A stretch of 39,044 bases of DNA, taken from contig NZ_NXIF01000016.1 of the NCBI RefSeq assembly GCF_002837275.1, positions 1-39,044 on the forward strand, given 5' to 3'. The translations under genes and the position numbers were made by a program. Below the pieces are notes generated by a model. The model saw only the letters and a list, made by a program, of their open reading frames with translations, ran no database searches and was not told the origin of the DNA. Below are positions 34,845 to 39,044 of this stretch, one piece after another. The DNA is from Malaciobacter halophilus (lineage in GTDB: Bacteria; Campylobacterota; Campylobacteria; Campylobacterales; Arcobacteraceae). Position 1 is the stretch's first letter. Every line of letters begins with the position of its first letter.

Positions 34845-35638
34845 TCTTCAAGCCTTTCTATTTTTACGGGTTTATAAATATACCCACATGATAAGAAATC
34901 ACTTCCTTTCTTATTTGTTGCGCAAATTGCAATTGTGCTTTGTAGGGTATCATCAACTATTAATTTTTTTAAAACTTCGCCCTCATTTGAAGTAAGTTTT
35001 ATATTTGCTTTATCTTCAACTTTTGCAATTCTTGAAAAAGATGCACTTGCATAAACAATATTTGAATCTTTTGAACTATCCAAATATGAATAAACTACTG
35101 TTCCATTAAAAGGTAAAAGTTCTTCTACTTCTTCTATATTCTCATCTTGAGTATCAATAGGCATTGAAGATAAAAGTTTTAAATCACTATACTTCTCAAT
35201 AGCACTTAATATTTTTAAAATATTATCAACTCTTTTATGAGAAAATATATCTTCACCAACTAATATAGTTTTGTTAGTTTTTCCTAAAGACTTTTCAAAA
35301 GCCTCTTCAAACTCTTCTTCTCCTGCACTTGATTCTGCTGAGATATAACCAATATCTAAATCATCTATATAAGCTTGTACTTTTTCACTTGTATTTTTTA
35401 CAAAAGTATCTAATAACAAAGAACTAATACCTTCTTCACTTCCTGCTTCATATTTAATAAACTGCGTATAAAAATCTTTTAAAGCTAAACTATCAACTGC
35501 ATGCATATAAATAACTTCTGCATTATTACTCTTCTTTGCTTCATTTATAGCTTCAACAATTTGCTCATTTGTATTTGCTAGGAACTGTCCAAAACATAAA
35601 ATATAATCACTTTTTCTTAAAATATCTAAATCTATCAT
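34841..35638 (-). CDS. Complex I subunit in the NuoF position (NuoG C-terminal-like, no NADH/FMN site)
   Basis: A 265-residue protein located where nuoF is in other bacteria. It has none of the NuoF marks: no Gly-rich NADH/FMN loop and no C-terminal four-cysteine cluster N3. Instead, several stretches resemble NuoG of this same operon: DYILCFGQFL against NFVISLGSFL, ISSLLLDTF against ILYLLLDIF, and ILVGEDIFSHKRVDNILKIL against LIIGEDVITHPNYKTLAKLC. In Campylobacter the gene here is Cj1574c, and published work links the complex to flavodoxin as electron donor. It is acidic and soluble. The end overlaps nuoG by four bases and it starts five bases after the NuoE-position gene. Confidence 0.75.
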   Translation of the reverse strand: MIDLDILRKSDYILCFGQFLANTNEQIVEAINEAKKSNNAEVIYMHAVDSLALKDFYTQFIKYEAGSEEGISSLLLDTFVKNTSEKVQAYIDDLDIGYISAESSAGEEEFEEAFEKSLGKTNKTILVGEDIFSHKRVDNILKILSAIEKYSDLKLLSSMPIDTQDENIEEVEELLPFNGTVVYSYLDSSKDSNIVYASASFSRIAKVEDKANIKLTSNEGEVLKKLIVDDTLQSTIAICATNKKGSDFLSCGYIYKPVKIERLEE

Positions 35639-35643
35639 ACTTT

Positions 35644-35910
35644 TTACTCTTCTTCTTTAGTTTCAATCTCTTTTTTTTCAGGTTCAACTTTTTTTACTAC
35701 TATTGTCCAATCAACTTCATTAAACTTAATAGAGTTCATAAGTGTATAACCATTTTCATATATTAAATCAGCACTTTTTTGAACAGCTGAAAAATCTCCA
35801 ATTTCAAATAAAAAAATAGCATTCTCGCCATCTTTAATATTGTGTTTCATCAGCTCTAACATTCTGTCATAAAAGTTTTGTTTTAGTGGTCTTAAATCAA
35901 ACCTTTTCAT
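35644..35910 (-). CDS. Small complex I protein in the NuoE position
   Basis: An 88-residue soluble protein located where nuoE would be. It has no cysteines, so it cannot bind the 2Fe-2S cluster of NuoE. The N-terminus (MKRFDLRPLKQNFYDRMLELM) and the Lys/Glu tail are typical of the Cj1575c-type protein found here in Campylobacterota. The central part predicts a small alpha/beta fold. It is probably an adaptor at the tip of the peripheral arm, together with the next gene product; this is by position and not by motif. The gene starts 25 bases after nuoD. Confidence 0.7.
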   Translation of the reverse strand: MKRFDLRPLKQNFYDRMLELMKHNIKDGENAIFLFEIGDFSAVQKSADLIYENGYTLMNSIKFNEVDWTIVVKKVEPEKKEIETKEEE

Positions 35911-35935
35911 ATTTTTAACTCCATGGCTTTTATTA

Positions 35936-37171
35936 TCATCTATCTATCTCACCAAACACTAAATTTAAGTTACCAATTAAAGTAACCACATCCGCTAATT
36001 GATGTCCAGGTAAAAGATCTTCTAATAACCCTGTATGGAAAAAACTTGGAGCTCTAATTTTTAACCTATATGCATACGGTGTTCCATCACTTACTACCAT
36101 ATATCCTAACTCTCCTTTTGGTGATTCAGTAGCTACATAGACTTCACCTTTTGGAGGTCGCATTCCTTGAGTTACTAAAACAAAATGTTGCATCAATGAA
36201 TAGTTTTGAGTCATTATTTGCTCTTTTGGTGCAGAGATATACTCAGGAGCATGAGCCATAAGTTCACATTCACTTTCTTCATACATCAAAATAAGTTGTC
36301 TTAATATTTTAATTGACTCTCTTATTTCTTGCATATAACATTTATATCTTCCATACGAATCGCCAGTAGTTGCAATAGGAATATCAAAATCTAATTCAGG
36401 ATATAAACCATAAGGCATCTCACGTCTTAAGTCCCACTTAATTCCTGTTGCTCTTAAAGCAACTCCTGTTACACCCCAAGATTTTGCTAGTTTGGAAGTT
36501 ATGATACCAACATTTTCAAGTCTCATTCTCCAAACTCTATTTTCTGTTAATAGTCCCTCATATTTTTGAACTTCTACTTCTAAAGTCTTTAAATATTTTT
36601 CTAAATCTTCACACCAATTAGTTGGCAAATCTAAAGGAACACCACCAATTCTTACTGCACTATGTGTAAGTCTTGCACCACAATAATCTTCTATCAAATC
36701 TAATGCAAACTCTCTTTCTCTAAATGTATATAAAAATACACTCATTGCACCTACATCAAGAGCATGTGTTGCTAACCAAAAAAGATGAGAAACAACTCTA
36801 TTTAACTCTAAAAGCATTGTTCTTATTATCTCTGCACGTCTAGGTACTTCAATTCCTAAAAGTTTCTCAATAGCAAGGGCAAAACCATAATTATTTGAAG
36901 TAGAAGCAATATAATCCATCCTATCTGTAGTTGGCAGGAATTCATTATATATCATATTCTCTGCCATTTTCTCCATACCTCTATGCAAATAGCCAATATC
37001 TGGTCTTGCTTTTACAACCTCTTCTCCTTGTAACTCTAAAATTAATCTCATTTGCCCATGAGCTGATGGATGTTGTGGTCCAAAGTTAACCACCATTGTA
37101 TTATCTTCTCTTTCGAAGTTTATATTTTCAAAGAAAGGTTTTAATCTATTTGGAGTTTGTTGTTGCATCAT
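35936..37171 (-). CDS. nuoD: NADH-quinone oxidoreductase subunit D
   Basis: The 49-kDa quinone-site subunit, related to hydrogenase large subunits, 411 residues. [15 protein letters not shown] near the start contains the quinone-contacting His, and [28 protein letters not shown], and the C-terminal [18 protein letters not shown] are standard. Two ATG codons stand in tandem. It begins directly after nuoC. Confidence 0.98.
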   Translation of the reverse strand: MMQQQTPNRLKPFFENINFEREDNTMVVNFGPQHPSAHGQMRLILELQGEEVVKARPDIGYLHRGMEKMAENMIYNEFLPTTDRMDYIASTSNNYGFALAIEKLLGIEVPRRAEIIRTMLLELNRVVSHLFWLATHALDVGAMSVFLYTFREREFALDLIEDYCGARLTHSAVRIGGVPLDLPTNWCEDLEKYLKTLEVEVQKYEGLLTENRVWRMRLENVGIITSKLAKSWGVTGVALRATGIKWDLRREMPYGLYPELDFDIPIATTGDSYGRYKCYMQEIRESIKILRQLILMYEESECELMAHAPEYISAPKEQIMTQNYSLMQHFVLVTQGMRPPKGEVYVATESPKGELGYMVVSDGTPYAYRLKIRAPSFFHTGLLEDLLPGHQLADVVTLIGNLNLVFGEIDR

Positions 37172-37981
37172 CTACCTTCTCTCTTTTAAAGTTTTAGAAT
37201 CTTCTTCTTTAAACTTTTTAATAAACTTAACACCTTGCTCTTCTTGATAAGCCAATGGTGTGTGCTCTGGCTCTTTTCCATCAGTAATATCTTGTGCATA
37301 TGGTACTTCATGTCCTAATCTAGCAAACCTAGTAGTATCATATCTATCAATAGCAGCAGCATCTCTTATTTCAGGGCCTATTATCTCTCTTGCTTCTTTT
37401 CCAAAAATCTTATCCACTTCATACCAAGATGCAGCCTCATCTCCATGTAAAGGATAACTTTTTCTTAATGGATAATCATGCCAATCATTAGGCATTAATA
37501 TTCTTTTCATATTTGGATGATTTATAATCTTTACTCCAAACATATCATATATCTCTCTTTCTGCCCAGTTTGCCATTTTGAAAAGTGAATAAACAGAGTT
37601 TAACTCTTCATCCTGTTTTAAAAAACATTTAAGTCTTAATCTTTTATGTTTACTCATAGATAAAAATTCATAAAAAATTTCAAAGCCACCTTGTAAACTT
37701 AAATAATCAATTGCAGAAATATCTATTAAAACATCATATTTTAATTCGTTTTTCAAAATCTCTACTGCATTTAAATTATCTTTTGAGTCTATATAAATAA
37801 CTAAATGTTCTTTTTGTATATACTTATCAAGAATTTTTATTTTTGAACAAAGCAATTCTACATCATTAAAAAAAATTTCATCTTGAGCAACATCAACTTT
37901 AGGAAGCGAAGGAGTAACATAAAATCTATCATTAAAATATGATTTCTTTTGTACATCATTTTTTGGTTTGTATTCTCTCAT
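37172..37981 (-). CDS. nuoC: NADH-quinone oxidoreductase subunit C
   Basis: The 30-kDa peripheral arm subunit, 269 residues, longer than usual stand-alone NuoC (about 200) with extensions at both ends. The conserved core is [27 protein letters not shown] followed by [13 protein letters not shown]. It is not fused to NuoD. The start overlaps nuoB by four bases (ATGA). Confidence 0.97.
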   Translation of the reverse strand: MREYKPKNDVQKKSYFNDRFYVTPSLPKVDVAQDEIFFNDVELLCSKIKILDKYIQKEHLVIYIDSKDNLNAVEILKNELKYDVLIDISAIDYLSLQGGFEIFYEFLSMSKHKRLRLKCFLKQDEELNSVYSLFKMANWAEREIYDMFGVKIINHPNMKRILMPNDWHDYPLRKSYPLHGDEAASWYEVDKIFGKEAREIIGPEIRDAAAIDRYDTTRFARLGHEVPYAQDITDGKEPEHTPLAYQEEQGVKFIKKFKEEDSKTLKERR

Positions 37982-38487
37982 ACTAACCTCTTTTTCTTAA
38001 CTGTTCTAAATATCGATTCTCTTCTAATCTTTTTTTGAAGCATCATAAGTGCATACTGCAAAGTTTCAGGTCTAGGAGCACATCCAGGAAGATATATATC
38101 AACTGGTACAACTCTATCTGCACCTTGAACTGTCGCATAGGTATTAAACATACCTCCTGTATTTGCACATGAACCCATTGAAATAACCCATTTTGGGTCA
38201 GGCATTTGGTCATATAATCTTCTCATAAACTCTGCATGTTTTTTTGTTAAAGTACCAGCTATAACAATAACATCTGCTTGTCTAGGACTAGCTCTAAAAA
38301 TCGTCCCAAATCTATCAAAATCATATCTTGAAGCACCAGTTGCCATCATCTCAATTGCACAACATGCAAGTCCATAAGTTAAAGGCCATAAAGAATTACT
38401 TCTTCCCCAGTTTACAAGTTTATCCACTGTTGTTAGAGCAATAGGAGCTCCTTTATCAGCTAAATAGTTTACTTTATGCTGTGCCAT
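37978..38487 (-). CDS. nuoB: NADH-quinone oxidoreductase subunit B
   Basis: It holds cluster N2, the last iron-sulfur centre before quinone. The ligands are the tandem Cys42-Cys43, Cys107 (MGSCANTGG) and Cys136 (PGCAPRPE). The open frame extends to 38571, but the ATG at 38487 with AAGGAG upstream gives the normal 169-residue protein (MAQHKVNY), and the extra 28 codons are in the nuoA reading region. It overlaps nuoA by 19 bases. Confidence 0.97.
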   Translation of the reverse strand: MAQHKVNYLADKGAPIALTTVDKLVNWGRSNSLWPLTYGLACCAIEMMATGASRYDFDRFGTIFRASPRQADVIVIAGTLTKKHAEFMRRLYDQMPDPKWVISMGSCANTGGMFNTYATVQGADRVVPVDIYLPGCAPRPETLQYALMMLQKKIRRESIFRTVKKKRLV

Positions 38488-38861
38488 TCTAAGGCTCCTT
38501 TTTTCCAAGCATATATAAATCCAATAGTTAAAAGTAGAATAAAAAGTATCATCTCTATAAAGCCAAACCATCCCAATACTTTAAAATCAACTGCCCATGG
38601 GAACATAAATATGATTTCTATATCAAATAAAATGAATAGTAATGCCATCAAATAAAATTGTACAGAGACTGTATTTGGTTGTTTTGTAACTTCTGGTCCA
38701 CACTCATATAAAGATACTTTTAATTTCTCAGTGTTTAATCTTGCAATCTTTCTACTTATAACTCTTGCTAAATAAACAGTTAAGATAAATGCGCCAAATG
38801 TTAAAACAAACATAACAAATACACCAAAATACGGATGAGAAAAATCCATATGTGTCATCAT
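38469..38861 (-). CDS. nuoA: NADH-quinone oxidoreductase subunit A
   Basis: The first gene of the operon: a 130-residue, three-span membrane subunit. YECGPEV contains the conserved cysteine loop that faces the quinone site, and [24 protein letters not shown] is the second-span region with the conserved acidic residues. Two ATG codons are in tandem at 38861 and 38858; AAGGA lies at 38865-38869, so the second ATG has the better spacing. Confidence 0.96.
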   Translation of the reverse strand: MMTHMDFSHPYFGVFVMFVLTFGAFILTVYLARVISRKIARLNTEKLKVSLYECGPEVTKQPNTVSVQFYLMALLFILFDIEIIFMFPWAVDFKVLGWFGFIEMILFILLLTIGFIYAWKKGALEWHSIK

Positions 38862-38883
38862 GTATCCTTGGTATCTAATTTTT

Positions 38884-38895
38884 ACACTTAAGTGT
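38884..38895. promoter_or_regulatory. 12-bp palindrome in the nuoA leader
   Basis: ACACTTAAGTGT is a perfect palindrome, 23 bases upstream of the nuoA ATG, and could be an operator for a dimeric regulator. No convincing -10 box for nuoA can be picked in the A+T-rich DNA behind it; TATAGC at 38936-38941 (minus) is a weak candidate. The binding protein is unknown. Confidence 0.3.
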
Positions 38896-38937
38896 TAATT
38901 AATTATTTTCTAAATCCTACCTAATATCTACTAAAGC

Positions 38938-38943
38938 TATACT
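38938..38943 (+). promoter_or_regulatory. Possible divergent -10 box
   Basis: TATACT preceded by GC on the + strand, facing away from nuoA. It could drive a gene to the right of the window. It overlaps the weak minus-strand candidate and is only ten bases before an ATG at 38953, too close for a normal leader to that start. Confidence 0.3.
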
Positions 38944-38952
38944 TATGTTACT

Positions 38953-39044
38953 ATGGGCTTTTTACTTAAATTTGATAAATTTTTATTAACTAATTTAAAA
39001 CTAAAGGAGTTTAATAATTATATTTTTAAAAGATACAAGCAGTA
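38953..39044 (+). CDS. Possible start of a divergent gene (cut by window edge)
   Basis: From the ATG at 38953 the frame stays open for 30 codons to the right edge, starting MGFLLKFDKFLL and ending in a Lys/Arg-rich stretch. No ribosome site precedes this ATG. An AAAGGAG at 39003-39009 is inside the frame, with no ATG, GTG or TTG after it before the edge. In DNA this A+T rich, 30 open codons can occur by chance, so the call is weak. No family can be recognised. Confidence 0.3.
   Translation, partial: MGFLLKFDKFLLTNLKLKEFNNYIFKRYKQ

Noticed and set aside
38487-38571. 28-residue N-terminal extension of NuoB
   Set aside because: It overlaps nuoA in another frame; the ATG at 38487 has AAGGAG and gives the normal NuoB N-terminus.

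Overview
This window looks like a chromosomal segment of an Arcobacter-type member of the Campylobacterota (Epsilonproteobacteria). The DNA is very A+T rich. The core genes carry lineage marks: the recA-eno-divIC-like-AMIN gene order, a topA-bioB neighbourhood, a futalosine-pathway menaquinone gene (mqnD), and a 14-gene nuo operon in which nuoE and nuoF are replaced by two unrelated-looking genes. The genus is inferred from these features and has not been checked by a database search.

Region 1 (about 1-13,626, all on +) is an accessory cluster read as one tightly packed operon, with most junctions overlapping or separated by 0-12 bases. It starts with the tail of a FemAB/GNAT-like acyltransferase cut by the window edge. 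Next come a radical SAM enzyme, a sulfotransferase and a DegT/StrS aminotransferase. A sulfate-activation block follows: APS kinase (cysC), a TauE/SafE permease and ATP sulfurylase (sat). After that are a shortened pyruvate-kinase-like protein, a second radical SAM enzyme, a nucleotide-sugar epimerase, a split transketolase, an unknown 97-residue protein, a third radical SAM enzyme, an HldE-like protein with its two domains in reversed order, and a sugar-1-phosphate nucleotidyltransferase. Together these can make PAPS and one or more unusual activated sugars. The simplest reading is synthesis of a modified, sulfated surface glycan. No glycosyltransferase, flippase or polymerase lies in the window, so the cluster probably continues to the left.

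Region 2 (13,627-17,123, +) is conserved core: recA with its own promoter and a strong terminator, then eno, a small FtsB/DivIC-like division protein and a secreted AMIN-domain protein. A perfect terminator-like hairpin sits inside the divIC-like coding sequence just after eno.

Region 3 (17,124-24,908, all on -) holds a CPA2 antiporter, bioB, a YfcE-type phosphodiesterase, topA, murB, mqnD and a Bax-like glucosaminidase. Several of these start with TTG or GTG.

Region 4 (24,990-38,861, all on -) is the complete respiratory complex I operon, nuoA-B-C-D-(E position)-(F position)-G-H-I-J-K-L-M-N, ending at an A+T-only hairpin. The protein in the NuoF position lacks NADH/FMN motifs and resembles the C-terminal half of NuoG. 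This fits a complex that takes electrons from a carrier such as flavodoxin rather than NADH. The last 180 bases hold the nuoA leader and possibly the start of a divergent gene. No rRNA, tRNA, insertion sequence or CRISPR array was seen, and no gene-free stretch exceeds about 190 bases.
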